DNA of 64,000 nucleotides from LMUY01 sp965198895 (GTDB lineage Bacteria; Pseudomonadota; Alphaproteobacteria; Acetobacterales; Acetobacteraceae), in assembly GCA_965198895.1 (NCBI GenBank), contig OZ240676.1, positions 310,001 through 374,000 on the forward strand, in the 5' to 3' direction. Under the pieces are notes generated by a model. That model searched no databases. It saw only the letters and a program-made list of their open reading frames with translations, and was not told the origin of the DNA. The position numbers and the translations under genes were made by a program. Of the stretch, positions 63,343 to 64,000 are shown in pieces. Within the stretch, counting starts at the first letter, position 1; each line of letters opens with the position of its first letter.

Positions 63343-64000
63343 CACCGGCTGCACCCGGCTGCCGAGCCCGTGCACGAACGAGGCCGGGCCGTGCCCGTGG
63401 CTTGCGACATCCCACGAGACGATGCTGCCTCGCCCGGTAATCGTGATCTTCGCCCCCGGTGCGATCTCGGCCTGCACGGTGAGCAGGTCCCCCTTTACGG
63501 TGAGTGATTTGCAGCCGCCCTGCAGCAGGTAGTCGCTCCGGTCCCCCGTGACCGTCACGTCGCGCCCGGTGCAGGTCTCGATCCGATGCGCGTCGTCGCC
63601 GGTTAAGGCGAGCGGCCCAGCCGGAGGCGGCACCGGTGGCGTTGGCGGTTCAGACGGTTTCGGGGCCGGGTTTGCCGCTTCTTTGGGCTGTCGCGGCGCG
63701 GGGATTGGTGGCGGGGAGACAGGTGGGGCCGGGACTGGCAGCGCGAGGGCTGGTGGCGCGGGCGGCGATGGTGCGGCGGGCGACGGTGCGGCGGGCGAAC
63801 TGACCGGAACCACCTCGTTATCCGGCCCCAGCGCCACGATCGCGGGGGTTGCCCCGACCACCGTGAAGGCGACCCGGTTGCCGCTGCCTTCCACGTGGAT
63901 GGAGCCGCCGGCCACGATCCCCATCCGCACCGTGTTGCTGACCCCCTTCAGCAGCAGCGAACCGCAGGCGCCCGTCAGCGTGACTGTATTGTGGTTGCCC
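63271..64000 (-). CDS. DUF3060-domain protein with Pro/Ala-rich linker (5' end outside window)
   Basis: The frame is open to the window end, so the start lies beyond 64000; the ATG at 63930 is internal. Visible are two DUF3060 segments: the first ('HNTVTLTGACGSLLLKGVSN', 'GGSIHVEGSGNRVAF') and the second ('CTGRDVTVTGDRSDYLLQGG', 'LTVQAEIAPGAKITITGRGS'), separated by ~60 residues that are mostly Pro/Ala/Ser. DUF3060 is a beta-solenoid of exported proteins. The linker suggests an extended envelope or surface protein. The last ~30 residues overlap the small membrane gene. Confidence 0.82.
   Translation of the reverse strand, partial: GNHNTVTLTGACGSLLLKGVSNTVRMGIVAGGSIHVEGSGNRVAFTVVGATPAIVALGPDNEVVPVSSPAAPSPAAPSPPAPPALALPVPAPPVSPPPIPAPRQPKEAANPAPKPSEPPTPPVPPPAGPLALTGDDAHRIETCTGRDVTVTGDRSDYLLQGGCKSLTVKGDLLTVQAEIAPGAKITITGRGSIVSWDVASHGHGPASFVHGLGSRVQPVLAEPVVGGVVRREQEQKRHAESH

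Overview
The window is GC-rich, gene-dense bacterial chromosome. I read it as an alphaproteobacterium, most likely Acetobacteraceae/Rhodospirillales. The grounds are a run of small alphaproteobacterial families (DUF3297, DUF3126, DUF6481-like, DUF4112), a large AIDA-repeat protein ending in a Hint domain of the kind common in Acetobacteraceae, a LolA carrier, and a recF-gyrB pair. This placement is an inference from gene content; no rRNA is present. One tRNA (anticodon CAT) is seen. No CRISPR array, insertion sequence or integrase is visible, and no gap between genes exceeds 300 bases.

Layout. 1-9.8 kb: tail of an AsmA-like protein, exonuclease III, a complete branched-chain amino acid-type ABC uptake operon (SBP, two permeases, two ATPases), a small Tyr/Pro-rich secreted protein, an FAA-family hydrolase, a class-I glutamine amidotransferase, LolA and a GyrI-like protein. 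9.8-23 kb: UvrD, then a minus-strand block holding a type I secretion ABC transporter (broken by an apparent one-base deletion), an HlyD adaptor, a large Sel1-repeat protein, two glycosyltransferases and one unrecognised protein. 23-32.4 kb: acetyltransferase, DUF305 protein, an SsuABC/TauABC-like uptake operon, the 1084-residue Hint/AIDA protein, an NtaA-type flavin monooxygenase and an Asp/hydantoin racemase-like protein. 32.4-41 kb: DHA2 exporter, an unrecognised membrane protein, a LuxR-type regulator, an NRAMP-related transporter with an altered metal motif, a GT2 glycosyltransferase and an MFS exporter. 41-45.6 kb: seven small minus-strand genes of unknown function, a coiled-coil protein and an aromatic-acid-type MFS permease. 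45.6-49 kb: an amidase with a GatC/AtzG-like small partner and a peptide-type SBP. 49-53.3 kb: a copper island (CopA, CueR, divergent MerR-type promoters) with a chromate transporter directly behind copA. 53.3-64 kb: MFS, gyrB, recF, an SDR oxidoreductase, tRNA, inorganic pyrophosphatase, a beta-helix lipoprotein, a beta-propeller protein, a sterol desaturase-like hydroxylase and a DUF3060 protein running off the end.

How the genes may work together. The strongest candidate for an unusual system is the 12-23 kb secretion/glycosylation block: transporter, adaptor, Sel1 scaffold, two glycosyltransferases and an unknown protein in one orientation, with a giant extracellular-type Hint protein about 4 kb away as a possible cargo. 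The copper island is the clearest regulatory unit: CueR carries the monovalent-metal signature (S77, C112, C120), and two 19-base-spacer promoters face away from each other between copA and cueR. A dispersed palindrome (core CCCTCTCCC...GGGAGAGGG) occurs at five intergenic sites.
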